A stretch of 64,000 nt of DNA from Silene latifolia (taxonomy: Eukaryota; Streptophyta; Magnoliopsida; Caryophyllales; Caryophyllaceae): assembly GCF_048544455.1 (NCBI RefSeq), contig NC_133536.1, positions 199,519,325 through 199,583,324 on the forward strand. The letters run 5' to 3'. The position numbers and the translations under genes are program-made. Shown here one piece after another: positions 49,190 through 62,416 of the stretch. How positions within the stretch are numbered: the first letter of the stretch is position 1; each line of letters begins with the position of its first letter. The notes beneath the pieces are model-generated. The model was given only the letters and a program-made list of their open reading frames with translations. It was not told the origin of the DNA and searched no databases.

Positions 49190-52100
49190 CTAATAAAAAA
49201 GGTGGGGAAAGATTTCTCTCATACCCTCCTCTGGTTCCCATGTGGCCTCTTCCACATTATGATTAGACCAAAGCACCTTAAGTAAGACGGTCTCACCATT
49301 CCTTGTCTTGCGTACTTTGTGGTCTAAGATCTCTATAGGAACCTCCGCATAAGATAAAGACTCATCAATCTCTATGTTCTCAACCTCAAGCACATGTGAT
49401 GGATCACTCACAAACTTTCGGAGCTGTGAAACAAGAAACACGTTGTGGACTCGATCCAAAGCTGGTGGTAAATCTAACTTGTAGGCCACCACACCTACAT
49501 GATCCAAGATCACATACGGACCGATAAAATTCTGGCTTACCTTACCTTTCTTTCCAAACCTAATCATCCCTCGCATCGGTGACACTTTCAAAAGGACCTT
49601 GTCACCCACTGCGAACTCGATGTCCCTGCGGTGCAAATCTGCATAACACTTTTGGCGATCTTTAACTGCTTTCATCTTTTGACGAATCAGTCGAACTTGC
49701 TCAATTATATCTTGCACCATTTGTGGTCCTAAAACCACTGCCTCTGCTCTGTCACTGAACAAACTGGACTTTGGCACTTTCTGCCATACAAAGGCTTGAA
49801 TAATGCCATTTCTATACTGATGTGATAGCTGTTGTTGTAAGAAAACTCAATCAAATCCAGCCTATCTTTCCAACTTCCACCAAAGTCCATGACACAAGCC
49901 CTCAACATATCCTCCAAGGTCTTGATAGTCCTCTCAGTCTGACCATCTATGGCAGGATGAAAAGTTTTACTCATCTTTAAGGTCGTACCCATCAAATCCT
50001 GCAACTCCTCCCAAAACCGTGATATAAACCTCACATCTCGATCCGACACTGTATCCTTAGGCATACCATGTAACCGAACCACATGCTTTCTATAATCCAA
50101 AGCTAGTTGTATCTTAGTCCAAGTATCCTTCATCGGAATGAAGTGAGCTGACTTTATTAACCGATCGACGATCACCCAAATAATATTGTTACCTTGCTGT
50201 GTCCTTGGTAACCCCACGATAAAGTCTATAGAGATCGACTCCCACTTCCACTCAGGAACGTGAAGTGACTGAATCTTACCTTGTGGTCTTCGCTGGTCAC
50301 CCTTTACCCTCTGGTATGTCAGACACCTAGCCACGAACTCGGCCACATCCCTCTTCATGTTAGGCCACCAAAATTTTTTCTTGAGGTCCTTATAAAGCTT
50401 GTCACCTCCTGGGTGAACTGAATAAGGAGTGCAATGAGCCTTTGTTATGATTACTCTCCTTAAATCAGCATCATCAGGAACACACCATCTCCCATCAAAG
50501 CGAATACTCCCATCTGTGTGGAATGAAAACCTGGAAACCGTGCCACTCTCCACTCTTGACTTCCGTTCTTGGATCTTTAAAACAAGCTCTTGTTTCCTCT
50601 TGATATCCTCATACAAATCTGGCTCAATCGTCAAATCCCCGACGGTATCCCCGACGGTATCCCCTTTTCGAACCATATGGATCCCCATCTTGGACATCTC
50701 ATCCCCCAGCTTCGGCAAAGATATAGCTGTACACAACGAATGAACACTCTTCCTACTCAAAGCATCTGCAACAACATTAGCCTTACCCTTGTGATAGATA
50801 ATCTCCATGTCGAAGTCCCCAATCAGCTCCATCCATCGCCTCTGTCGCATGTTAAGCACTTTCTGAGTTTAAATATATTTCAGACTCTTATGATCTGAAA
50901 ACACCTTAAAGGTCGCCCCATAAAGATAGTGCCTCAACGCATACGGCTTAAGAGCAAAAACACGAGTAGGATAGTTCTCCTCCAAATCTTAAGAGCAAAA
51001 ACAATTGCACCCAGTTCCAAATCATGAGTAGGATATTTCTCCTCATACGGCTTCATCTGCCTCGACGCATAGGCTATAACCTTCCCATTATGTATCAAAA
51101 CACATCCCAACCCATTCATTGAAGCATCGGTGTATACTTCAAAGTTCTCACTTCCCTCAGGTAAAGCTAGGATAGGAGTTGTGGTCAAACGCTCCTTTAA
51201 GGTCAGGAACGCCGTCTCACAACCCTCAACCCGTCGAAATATGGTCTCTTTCCTCATCAAAGCTGTCACAGGCCTCGTGAGCATAGAAAAATCTTTCACG
51301 AACCTCCTGTATTAACCAATCAAATCCAAGAAACTCCGAATCTCAGCAACATTATTTGGTGACTGCCACTTGGTCACTCCCTCAATATTGCTAAGATTCA
51401 CCGACACACCTCTTTAGATATCACATGACCAAGAAAAGCCACTTCCTCTAGCCAAAACTCACACTTGGATAGCTTGGCATATAGCTGATTATCTCGCAAA
51501 GTCTGCAAAACTAACCTTAGATACTCCTCATGCTCCTTCTTAGTCTTAGATTAGACTAGGATGTCATCAATGAAGATGACCATAAACTTGTCCAAAAACG
51601 GACTAAAAACCCGGTTCATAAGATCCATGAAAGCTGTTGGTGCATTCGTCAAACCAAAATGCATCACTACATAATCATAGTGACCATAACGAGACCGGAA
51701 GGCTGTCTTAGGAATATCCTCATTTGCTATCCTCAACTGGTGATAACCCGACCTCAAATCGATCTTAAAGAACACCCCTGAACCACTCAGCTGGTAAAAA
51801 AGATCATCAATCCTTGGAAAAGGATACCTAATCTTCACCGTGACACGATTCAACTATCTGTAGTCGATGCATAGCCTCATGCTCCCATCTTTCTTTTTCA
51901 CAAACAACATTGGTGCTCCCCACGGTGACACACTAGGCTGGATATACCCCTTGTCTAATAGATCATGTAGCTGTTTCTTCAACTCTTCCAGTTCTTTAGG
52001 GGCCATACGGTACAATGCTTTAGATTTAGGACATGTCCCCGGTTTAAGCTCTACATTGAAGTCGATATCTTTCTTAGGTGGTAACCCCGGTATCTCATCT

Positions 52101-52692
52101 AGAAAGACATCACTAAACTCTCCAACCACATGTATATCAGATGCTGTCAGCTGCTCTGCGTCTCGATCTCTCACTTGGCAAAGAATCAAGGGGCACGTCT
52201 TCCTCAAACATGACTTTATGGCCATTACAGCGATGTACTTACACTTTGGCCTCACAACAAACCCCTTATAAGACACTCTGACACCCTTGGGACCCTTTAA
52301 AGACACTTTCTTTTGTCAACAATATATCTTAGCATCATACTTACCCAACCAATCCATCACGACGATGACCTCAAACCCATCCATAGGAAACTCTAACAAG
52401 TTGACCGATAAGTCTACCTCTCCTACCAACATGGACACATATCTATATAACTTAACACAAGACACCGACTCTCCCGAAGGTATAAACGCATCATCTTTTA
52501 CAAGCTCATACGCCCCAAACCCATAGAAAAGGCATGACCTCTAGACACAAAAGAGTGGGTTGCCCCTGAGTCAAACAAAATGAAAGACGGTGTATTATGA
52601 ACAAGAAAGGTACTGGTAACTACATGAGCATCTTTCTCAGCTTCCTGTTTGCCCATCATAAAGAGCTTCCCGCTGCTTTTCTCGCCTCCACC
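49190..52692 (-). pseudogene. pol: pol of the Tekay-type element with chromodomain
   Basis: Minus strand. Protease FDSGATHSFVS is in the frame following the gag stop (about 52560). A frameshift lies between about 52530 and 52306. RT follows ([33 protein letters not shown]), with TAG 51854-51856 and TAA 51551-51553 inside it. RNase H ([15 protein letters not shown]) ends in a local duplication around 50941-51050 that breaks the frame. Integrase at 50859-49729 has the zinc domain (one Cys replaced: CLTYQR), SIDFIVGLPRTQQG, SDRDVRF and GQTERTIK. The last frame, 49777-49190, carries the integrase tail and a chromodomain (VPIEILDHKVRKTRNG...VLWSNHNVEEATWEPE), diagnostic of Tekay/Del. Chromodomains steer integration to marked chromatin. 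Confidence 0.87.
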
Positions 52693-53838
52693 CTAAACCG
52701 AGGTGTTTGAAGTAGTCGGCTTAGCTCCCGAGTTCTGAGTCACACTGTTGTTTGGGCGCTGATAGGATCCTCTAATGTTGCGGTTGAAGCTGCCATTGTT
52801 ATTGTTATGCCCTCCACGGTTACCCCAAGACCCAGATAACCTGTTTCTAGCAAAACTCTGGCTCGGATCCGGAGAGAAACTCCCCTGATAAGCTCCTGAA
52901 AACCCTTCAACTCTGGCACTGGTACAATCATACCTCTTGTGACCCACTCCCCTACAGTTGAAGCAAGTAAGGTTAGAGTTGTCACTAACACTCCGACCAC
53001 CACCTCTTCCCCATGCTCTAGATCCCCCTGAAAGCCCAGATCCTCCAGAAAAAGCCCTAGATTGTCCATAGTTGCTCTTGTTGTGGCCCGAATGATCACC
53101 ACTTTCATTCTCTGCTTTCCTCTTTTCTGTAGTTCTTTCATTAGCCTCCTTGGCCAAACCTACTAACCTCTCCACATGCCCAGCTCGTGCATAAACTTCC
53201 TTTAGATCGCTTAGAACTCCAGCTGGTAACCTGTTAATGATCTTAGGAGCCAACCCTTTCTCGAACCGAAGAGCCAAACCTCGCTGACCCAGCTGCATAT
53301 CTTTTGCATATCGAGTCAACTCAAGGTACCGGTGATAGTACTCTGTGACAGTCATATCATTAGACATGATGAAGGAATCGAACTCAGCTCTCAACTTGTG
53401 GCGAATATGCTCCGACACAAACTGTTCCCTAATAGCACTCTTCAGACCTGTCCATGGCATAGCATCAACCCCCTCATCCTTGTAGTATGCCCTTGCATCT
53501 TCCTTCACATTCTTCCATAAAACTGCAGCCTCACCCCTTAGGTAGTACACCACCTGCTCAACAGCTAACTCCGCCGGACACTTCACAACCTCAAGAAGAC
53601 TTTCCATCTCTTGGTTTCATTTATCAATCATCTTAGTTTCTTTTGTGCCCTCGTAAGTTGATGGGTTAAAGCGGGCAATGATGGTGCTCAGGTGGGTTGT
53701 GTCCACCGGTTTCTCAGCCCCCTTACCCACATTCTTAAGAGCCTCAAGAAGTGCATCCTGCTGCTCAATCATACAGGCTACCTCATCTGTGGTCATCTCA
53801 AATGCTTGGATATACGCTGCTGACCTCTTTGGCGCCAT
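52693..53838 (-). pseudogene. gag: gag of the Tekay-type element
   Basis: Start ATG 53838 (MAPKRSAAYIQAF); ARFNPSTYEGTKETKMIDK meets TGA at 53617-53619, probably a former Trp codon, then continues in phase (MESLLEVVKCPAELAV, the Gag core, CFNCRGVGHKRYDC zinc knuckle near 52960). TAG at 52693-52695 separates gag from the in-phase protease. Without these two stops gag and protease would be one frame. Confidence 0.87.
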
Positions 53839-53917
53839 TTTGAGCTGATAAAAGCAAGAAAACGTAAGCACATAGCCTACGGCTCAAAATAGATATAACC
53901 CTCCGCTAAAGAAGTAC

Positions 53918-54200
53918 TTGGCCGAGTATAGTGAGATACTCGGTCAAGTATTACTCATACTTGGTCGAGTGTTCCACTCCATTAGCCAACGTCAAAAACA
54001 CTAAAAACATACTCGGTCGAGTATGGATGATACTCAGAGGAGTATGCCTCACTCGGTCAAGTATGCTCTATTACTCGGTCGAGTGATCACAACCAGTAAC
54101 TACTGCTACCTATACCCCAAACAACACTCGGTCGAGTGCCTGGTTACTCGGCCGAGTTTCCCCTACTCGGTGGAGTACCCGCCCTGCTCGACCGAGTCAT
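53918..54200. repeat. Palindromic ACTCGGTCGAGT cluster in the Tekay leader
   Basis: About ten copies or variants of ACTCGGTCGAGT / ACTCGGCCGAGT between gag and the primer site. Confidence 0.85.
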
Positions 54201-54631
54201 GCAAAAAACAAGCTGTAAATTATCGCTATCATACATAAACATGCTTTTCTATCAAAATATATACATATGCACAAATACTCTTTTAAATTCCACATATTAA
54301 ACATATAACATGCTCAACATAATTCATGCTCAAGATCTATCATATACAAATTCGCAATTCACCTTTCATATACTACCATGTTCCAATTCTTTTAACATTT
54401 CATGCAACAACTTCATAAGATTCAAGTTACAAGTACTACACACATGACTCGAAGTACACACAATTCCCACGACTTCCACATGTGACCGGCTCGAGATCGT
54501 AAGGGCCTTAGTGCGACTTTAGGACGTCTCCTAAGTCTCTGCGGTAGCTCCAAACGACTCTCAACGGGTTCATTTTATTTAGACTCCCTATGTTCATTGG
54601 GTTCATTAATTTTAGGTTCCAAAATTGTCGC

Positions 54632-54643
54632 TTTGATACCACT
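54632..54643 (-). promoter_or_regulatory. Primer binding site (mutated initiator tRNA-Met)
   Basis: Minus-strand TGGTATCAAAGC next to the 5' LTR; one base differs from TGGTATCAGAGC. Confidence 0.75.
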
Positions 54644-54644
54644 T

Positions 54645-55955
54645 TGTGACACCCACACATACCAAGATGCCTTACCAAGATCGCCCTAGCATCATAAGAG
54701 ATCGTCGCCATCTCGGTTGCCCGAGGTTAGTATATAAAAGTTACCAATTCAAAACACAATTATTAAAGTATAACTATTAATGTTTACATGTTCCAAAATC
54801 CAAAACCAAAATAAAGATTACTAATGTTCAACAACCAAAAATCAATGACAAATCTCATGACAGCGGAAGCTAGACTCGAGTGATGACTCCCCATCTCGTC
54901 CCCATAGCTAATAAACATCATCACCTGTCAGAATCTACTCACCATCCCCGAATGGATCATCACATATTTTATAAAATAACAACATGGTCAGTTACTGTAT
55001 AATCAACATAAGACAAGTACGAAAAGATAAACAACTGACCATCATCCACCTCCAAATCCCAATCACAACATGTAACTGACTACACACTAAAGTGTGTAGC
55101 CCTGCCAGTGGGGGACCGTAGCCATACCCACCTAAGCCCCCTCTCATCAACGAGCGATAACCCTGTCCATTAATGTGCACATCCCCTCCTGTGGCGGGTT
55201 CCACAGAGGGCAAAACTAGGGCGTGAAGCCACTCCCGCAAGTGACTCCACTTAGCCGAGGTTGCACCTTGCGAACATCACCATCAATCATCACAACTCCA
55301 AAACCCAACTCCAAAACCAAGAACATTAGATAATCACAATATCAATCGTACAAAAATCACAACACAATATTAAATTAATTCAAAGTAAACCGAGTAGGGA
55401 AACCCTACCTTAGCACAACTGGAATGAGACAAACACGCAAGCTAGAAAGGCTCATCTACGAATTCTCCACCTAACAACAACCACATCATTCTAATTACCA
55501 TATGCAAAAACCCCTTCCCCCAAATCATAAATTAGGGCAAAACCCTAAAAGATAAATCAATAGAACTTATGAAATAAAAAGCTTACCGTCACAGTCGACG
55601 CAACGGAAGATGAACTAGACTCACGAACGATCCGCGCACTTGAGAGAGAGACATTTGGAGAGGATTAGAGTTATATTGTATTGCTTAGGTTTTGTAGAAA
55701 TGATTAGAAACTATAAATCGCTTCTTAAATAACTATAATCCTTTCTAAATCAAACAGCGGAATTATTACCCGTCAGACCGGATATTCGGTCAAGTATATA
55801 GTATATTTGGCCGAGTATCCTCTACTCGGTCGAGTATTCCTATACTCGGTCGAGTATTCCTGGGCAGTAAACTATCCAGAAACACACAACACACTTACTC
55901 GGCCGAGTAAGCCATATTCGGCCGAGTAATAGACTTACAAAACCATGGTATTACA
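54645..55955 (-). repeat. 5' LTR of the Tekay-type element
   Basis: 1311 bp matching 47637-48945; ACTCGG(T/C)CGAGT motifs at 55790-55930. Confidence 0.9.
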
Positions 55956-57699
55956 TACCTTACCGGTACCAGGAACACGTATGGGGTACCAATAACTTTG
56001 TGAAGGAATCGCAACCCCGCCACCAAACAGACGGATCGCAGTTTGTAAAATAGGTACTGGGAACACGTCCTTGGTATCGAGCCCGGATGCTAACCGTACC
56101 CTTGCAAGGCATCGTGACACCACATGAGCCCCTTCATACTCAAGTCATTAACGTGGACGTCCCTCTTGGAGTGGGAAGCTCCAAGAGGCAACGCAGGTAT
56201 TCATGTGTAGCATCAACATAAGAATACCTCAAGACAAAATCCCCAATTAACATGTTATCATGCAACCCCATAAGTACACCAATTTTTAAGACACATTTAT
56301 CCAATCTCATGTTATAATGCAACCTAATTATTATTTAAAATCAACAACAACAAGAATGACATTAAATATATGAACAACATCCATATTACCAAAACCGAAT
56401 AGGAAAATCTTTCCTTTTAGCATACTCCATAAACTACTCGAAACAACCATGAATCCGTCTCACAAAACTGTTTCATCATACATAAATCACATAATAACCA
56501 TCACAATACATCCTATGCTCTTTTATTATATAAAACTCCTTATTAACACCCTTAATTACCCATAAAACTAATTATAATTAGTAATTAATACTACTCATAA
56601 AACCTCCCAAATTTTAGGGTTTGGGTCAATATAAATTAAAAGAGAAGGATTAATGTTAACTTATAAATGGAAAGGAATAAAAAAGAATCAAGCTTGGTGA
56701 ACAATCCTTCCAAATCTAGGTTGGTTTTCTTGCTAGTGTGTATGGAGAAGGTTCTAGAGAGTTATGGGTGGTTGAGAGAGTGTGTGAGGTGTTTAGGGTT
56801 TCAAAAATAAAGAAGGGAGCTGAAAAAAAAAAGTATATATAGGAAAGACCAAAACACGAAGCCCAACACGTAGAACTTAGGTCTGAACCCGTACACCTGG
56901 TCGAGTGTGCGAATGAACTCGGTCGAGTGAACCAGCCACTCGGCCAAGTAACACACAAACAGAAACTTGGTTTGAGCAAATGCCTCAAGCCCGTTGGCCC
57001 GGCCTGGACCGACCCGCTTTTTTTGAAGGGCTTTGGCCATATGTTTTGGCCCCAAAAAAGCCAAAGTATTTTTGGGCCGGGTTTGGCCTAAATTTTGACC
57101 CGACCCGGCCTATATTAATTAAAAAAAGAATATTTTTTCTTATAAAGTTTTTTTAAGTAGCATTAAAATTATAAGTAACTCTTTACAAACTCATTTATAT
57201 ATTTATTAAATTTAAAAGTGATATTTACATAACATATATCATATTTACTAGACATGATTAATCATCATAATGAGCCGAAAGTTGTCTCTATTTTATTTTT
57301 AGAGAATAATTTATATGTGCTTCATCATATTTTGTACGATTTTATAAGCGAAATATGTTATTAAAGTACTAGTTGAAGGTATTATCATACTTTTGTTTTT
57401 CGGTAAGTAGTAAATTTTAAGGTCCAAAAAGTCCATTTAGACCGGAAAGCCCAATTTAGCTCATAAGGGCTGAGTTTGGGCTCGCTAAATAGGCCCACAC
57501 ATTTGACCCGATCCGGCTCGGCCCGCATATATGGGCCATTTTTAACATCTCAGTCCGGCCCAAACCCGCATAGGGCCTTCCCATGATCACCTCTACCAGA
57601 AGGCACTCGGTTCACTCACTCGGTCAAGTAAGGGCCATTCGATCGAGAACTCTGGCGTACTCACCCGAGTGCACAACTAATAAAGTCAGGGGTATTACA
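55956..57699. mobile_element. Tekay-like LTR (copy iii), right part
   Basis: It resumes the LTR interrupted by the Tekay-type insertion. 55960-56200 matches 44640-44880 in order (GGTACCAGGAACACG, TCATTAACGTGGACGTCCC), and it ends GGGGTATTACA at 57699. The left remnant is the short stretch 47609-47636. Motifs of the ACTCGGTCGAGT type lie at 56893-56950 and 57603-57670. It contains an inserted GC-rich block at about 56985-57590. Confidence 0.65.
56985..57590. mobile_element. Probable small non-autonomous DNA element (GGCCCGG-rich ends)
   Basis: Both flanks are rich in GGCCCGGCC-type sequence in inverted arrangement (GCCCGTTGGCCCGGCC near 56989; GGCCCGCATATATGGGCC near 57520), around an AT-rich core without coding frame. 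Exact ends and target duplication not resolved. Confidence 0.35.
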
Positions 57700-58190
57700 A
57701 ATAAAAACAACTATCTCGAACATAAGACTCCAATGGGTTCTAGAAGTAGTTTGTTACAAATAGTTTGTTAGAAGAGTCAGCATAGCAGTATAATAGAATA
57801 TTGTTATGCATAACAGAATTAGTCAAACTGGTCAATGTTAATATCTTGGATATTAGATTAGCTAGTTCAATACTTCTGTAAGTATACATACTTTAATATG
57901 TCAGACATTTTAACTTTGTCATTCATATTACACCTTTCTTTTATTTAGCTTTCATCTCTCACAAATCATCTGATATTTTCTCTATACATCGAAGATTCAC
58001 ACTGCAGCTTTCTTATGTTCATTCATGGTTTCGATGGAATATAACGTTTTTTCATGGTCTCAAAGCTAAAATACATGATCCTAGAAGCTTCTGTATAGTT
58101 TTTACTCCCACAATTCAACAATTGTTGCTATTTCCTTAATTTTAATTCCGCTGCAACAACAATAACGACATCAGAGCCTTAATCCCAATA
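57700..58190. other. Unassigned stretch, possibly a solo LTR
   Basis: TGTTAGAAGAGTC at 57766 and ATTCAACA at 58121 could be ends of a short copia-type LTR, but the flanks show no matching duplication. The segment CCTTAATCCCAATATGATTTGGGG at 58172-58200 resembles a widespread plant dispersed repeat. No gene seen. Confidence 0.3.
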
Positions 58191-58199
58191 TGATTTGGG

Positions 58200-58979
58200 G
58201 TCGGCTGGCCCATTTCCCCTTTTTTCTGCGCGCTTTGGCGCGTTTCAGGACGATTTCATTTGCTTGCATTTTGTGCCTCGTTTCTGTTTTTATGCATTTC
58301 CGTCTTATTTTGTAGGTTCTTGAACTACAAGGGAGAGATCGGACCAAGCAATGAAGCCGAGAACTTAATTTAAAGAAAATAAGGAGAAAATTCTGAGAAG
58401 TGTTCTCAGCCGGCTGGGAACCCTACTTATACTTGATAAGATTTTTAAGGGAAGAAAAATGAGTCAAATAGGAGAAGGTTCAGTTGGTCTGCGTATCAGC
58501 AGCCAGTCACCCGGCCGAGAGCACCACAAGGGCTATGGAAAGTGAAGCAAAGGTGTCCTCTACTGGTAGGCTGGCAGCCGACAGGGACACACAGGTCTAG
58601 CACTTAAACAACTTTGAAGAACAGAAGCTCCAAAGAAAGAAATGCTCGGTGCCGGTCGCCAGTCCGGCAGCGGGTCAACCGGCAGAGACCTCTTTTCCGC
58701 CAATCTCCTCACCTCTCTTAATTTAGACCTAATCTATGAGAGACTATAAATACTCTCTCTTAATATTCTTAATAGACTTTAGACACACTACCCTAGATCT
58801 TGAATTTACTACATTCATGTTCAAGCTTTCGTTAATGAAATTGTTAATCTTTCCTTAATTAAGCGTTAATTACTTCATAAAATAGTTTAGATTTATATTA
58901 ATGTTGTTTACATTTAGTTGTAGGGTTGTAATTGAAGATATTGAAAAATTTCTTCCTTTTATCAATCGAAGTTTGAAGA
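58200..58979 (+). mobile_element. Athila-like LTR fragment
   Basis: Sequence with an LTR-like TATA (GACTATAAATACTCTC near 58742) and a GGGTTGTAATTGAA block shared with LTR A (33973). It is cut on the right by the Tekay-like LTR at 58980. Confidence 0.5.
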
Positions 58980-60112
58980 TGCAACACCCTCATTTATTTA
59001 GGAGTCAATAGCAAGGTATTCCCAGATAAAAAAAGGTGTTACCATCTCAGTTTCCTCAGATAGTAAGTATAAAAGACAAACAATTACCAAAGGTACTTTA
59101 AGAATATATAATTAAACTGCCTCAAACGGTTTTATTACAAATGTTCCAATAAGATAATTAAATGATAAAAACTAAGTCTAAAACAATTATAGCGGAAATA
59201 ATATAAAAAGTGTCTGAATAAACTAGGTGATCTCTAGACTCTAACGAAGGTCATACGCCCCAAGCTCCATCCTAGCATCCAACACATCTCAAAAACTAAC
59301 CTGTCAATCAATTTGTTCCCCAATATTTGGTACATCACTGGTGTTTAACGAATACACGGTCAACCACGAGGTTGAGTAAAATAAATAAACAACAATTAAA
59401 TAAATATAATAAAACCTGCAACAAAAAGACAAGAACCGCAATCACGCGCCTCAAGTCGTGATACACGTCTCGCGCAACGCCACATACACCATCACATCAC
59501 AAACACCGCTCAGGTCCACGGTCACTCTAACCCACCGTGCATGGCCAACCACAATCGCACAGGTCCACGGCACGGAACATACCTGTGCCTGGCCGACCAA
59601 TAATCACAACCACAATACCAATCCTCTTTCAAGATGTCAATAGACAATAGAGAACCAACCCAACACTGATAGTAGAATATTTATAAGATGCTCATAAGAC
59701 AACAATCTCAACAATAAATCTCATGGTGGAATAATAGTCAAAATAACAATACAATAATAACTTGTCTCATGCCAACAATGCATTAAAAATCCATCTTAAC
59801 ACAACAATGCAACTATAATCCGTATTATAAGAAATTCATCAATTCATTAATTTAACAACAAGAAATTGAGTAGATATCCTACCTTTATCAAATCTTCACA
59901 ATTCAATCAACAATGAAACTAGAAAGCTTCTTCCACAAATCCACCACCTAAACAACAACTAGATTGTATATAATTATAAACTATTCTTTATTAATTAAAT
60001 TAAGATGTAAACTACCCAAAATAATCTCCCAAAAATCGTCCCAAACACATCCCTCATACATGACCAACCCGACGGTGGTCAACCCGTCGCTCAACGGCCC
60101 CACGGCAGCGGG

Positions 60113-61291
60113 TATGAATGGGAGTGGATCGGGGATCCGACCCAGACCCTTCGGGTCGGGTCGGGTCTGAATTTTGAGACCCGAGCGGGTTTGGGTCGGG
60201 TATGTGGTCCTAGATAAATATTTTGGGTCCGGTTTCAGGTCTGATTTATAGGACCCGGACCCAATCCGTAAACCCGTATAATTTTTTTAAAAAAAAAAAC
60301 TTAACCTAACAAACAAACACACAACTACACAAGTCGTTCCATACTTCCATTATATCATATTTCCAATTCTTCTTTCTAAACCCAACTTAGTGTGTGTTTG
60401 GCCTAGTTTGTAAAAGTGTTTTTGGACTCAAAAACACTTTTTGGCCAAACACATAGTTTTCTAAAAGTTAAACAAAATTTCTTAAAAGCTAAAAATCCCT
60501 ATTTTCGCCCGTAGAAATAGAAACAATTATTTGTTGTTTCTGCTTTTGAAAAACACTTTTGAAAAATTAAGCTTGAAAAACAAAAACTCATTTTTGAGAA
60601 TCGAGGCCAAACATGCTCTTAATTACTCACCTACATTCTAACCTTAAATCCCTAATTACTCACCTACTTTTTAATCCCCAACCTATGACTAGCGAGGACG
60701 ATGGCTGACAGTGACGAAGAAGACGATCAGAAAGTGGCAGCAACAAGTTCGACTACCTTTAAGTTCGACGGCACCAATAATTCCCTCTTTTTTAGGGTTT
60801 TTTATTCCCTTTTCTAATCCTTCAGTTATTTTGTATGATTTTACTCTTTCCATTGTTCTTAATTTTATATACTTGTTTAAATAGAAATCTCATACAAATT
60901 TGATATTCACTTTTCTATTCAAGCGAATTTGCCTTTAAATTAGTATTGAATTGAAATTTCATACTTGTTTGAAGGGTAAATCCCTCTTTTCTTAGGTTTT
61001 TTTAACAAATTTTTCTCTTTTTCAGAGTTTGCTATGATTTGTATATTGATTTCCCTCTGATTTGTGTATGAATTTCCTTTTTTTGACGAAATCTCTACTT
61101 CTTTCTTGTTCACAAGTGTTTTCTTTCTTTTCCAACTCCATGCCCGCGGGTAGACCCGACCCGGACTCGGACTTGTTGGGTATGGGTATGGGTCCAATAA
61201 TTTTAGACCCTTAAGAGTCTGGGTCGGGTATGGGTCCAATGTATGTGGCATGGGTCCAGGTCCTACTAAACCCAACCCGTTGCCATCCCTA
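60113..61291. mobile_element. hAT-like non-autonomous element
   Basis: 1179 bp with a perfect 8-bp duplication GCAGCGGG (60105-60112 and 61292-61299), the hAT size. The right end reversed reads TAGGGATGGCAACGGG, a common hAT-type terminus; the left end TATGAATGGGAGTGG is a degenerate match. The ends are rich in GGGTCGGG repeats. No transposase frame inside. Confidence 0.7.
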
Positions 61292-61731
61292 GCAGCGGGT
61301 CAAGGTCAATGGTCCAGTCAAAGCAGTGGGTCAAAGTCGGCCTTTGGTCAAACGTAAATAATTGATGTAAGGTGATTAGATAACATACAACACTTAATTT
61401 AGTGCAAGGTGAAAACTCCGTCTTAAATTTGTCTCACAAAATTACTCTTCCTCACAAGTTATAAGTTGAGTTTTTGACGTGGAACAAAAAGTGATGGTGA
61501 GGCATGAGTTGGTTTATATATAAACATGGTACGTGATAGGAAGGTTCTAGGTAATTGCTTTAATTAATTAAATAATTAAAATATCTAGATAGTATAGATA
61601 AAACCCAAACCAAGTACACCTCTCCCCTTCCTCTATACTCGGTCACCGTGGTCTTTGCACCCAGTTTTTTTTCTTTTTCTTTTTATGACAACAAATATTG
61701 TTATTCACATTTTATAAATTATAAATTATAT

Positions 61732-61768
61732 ATATGTGTGTGTGTGCGCGCGCGCGCGCGCGTGTGTT
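61732..61768. repeat. (TG)n(CG)n(TG)n alternating purine-pyrimidine tract
   Basis: TATATG then TG repeats, a run of CG repeats (61747-61762) and TG again, within the LTR just before its end. Such tracts can adopt Z-DNA. Confidence 0.9.
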
Positions 61769-61960
61769 GAGTACTACAGTCTTCCCTCCTTAAAAATAAC
61801 TTCGTCCCGAAGTTCACCGCACCTCACTACCCAACTAAACAACTAAACGTTAACTTCTAAGTAACTTTAGTTAAATTATTTATTCTTAGGATCAAAATTA
61901 AATGCGGTATTATATTCTACCCCGTAAAACAAAAGGTTACGTTCTCGTAACCAACATACC

Positions 61961-62416
61961 TTAAGCAAATAAATGGGGATACTTCTCTTTTATATCAGCT
62001 TCAGCTTCCCACGTAGCTTCTTCTACATTATGACTAGACCAAAGAACGTTTACCAACGAAGTCTCGCCATTTCTAGTCTTGCTCAGTTTTCTGTTTAATA
62101 TTTCCTTAGCCACCTCCACATAAGATAAATTCTCATCCATCTCAACTGTGTCAGGTGTTAACACATGAGTAGGATCACTCACATATTTCCTCAACTGTGA
62201 GACATGAAAAGCATTATGAACTCTCGCCAAGAATGGTGGTAGTGCAAGACGATATGCCACTTCACCAACTCTGTCTAAAATCTCATAAGGCCCAATGTAT
62301 TTCCGACTTAGCTTTCCTCTCTTACCAAAACGCATCACTCCTTTTATTGGTGACACTTTCAATAATACTTTGTCTCCTACAGCAAACTCAATATCACTCC
62401 TCCTCAAATCAGCATA
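61961..62416 (-). pseudogene. Integrase tail and chromodomain of the second Tekay-like element (truncated)
   Basis: Minus-strand frame ending at 61961 with the integrase tail (YADLRRSDIEFAVGDKVLLK, GPYEILDRVGEVAYRL, HVSQLRKYV) and a chromodomain (VAKEILNRKLSKTRNG, VLWSSHNVEEATWEAE). It closely parallels 49190-49690 of the other Tekay element. The rest of pol and gag is absent: at 62417 the sequence passes into a CACTA transposon end. Confidence 0.85.

Larger units (their letters stand above)
47637..55955 (-). mobile_element. Tekay/Del-type chromovirus (Ty3), full-length, decayed
   Basis: 8319 bp on the minus strand: 5' LTR 54645-55955 (1311 bp), primer site, gag, pol with a C-terminal chromodomain, polypurine tract 48946-48958, 3' LTR 47637-48945 (1309 bp). 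Flanks CACCT (47632-47636) and TACCT (55956-55960) fit a duplication with one mismatch. It inserted into another LTR of similar type, whose remainder continues at 55956. Several stops and frameshifts inactivate it. Confidence 0.88.
58980..61778 (-). repeat. 3' LTR of a second Tekay-like element, with a hAT-like insertion
   Basis: Starts TGCAACACCCT and ends GTACTACA at 61778, followed by the polypurine tract (minus AAGGAGGGAAGAC, 61779-61791) and CTTCGTCCCGAAG as in the other elements. Without the hAT-like insertion it is about 1.6 kb. Confidence 0.75.

Noticed and set aside
44160..57699. LTR copies ii and iii as one LTR split by insertions
   Set aside because: They overlap in the shared 44640-44880-type segment, so they must be separate copies.
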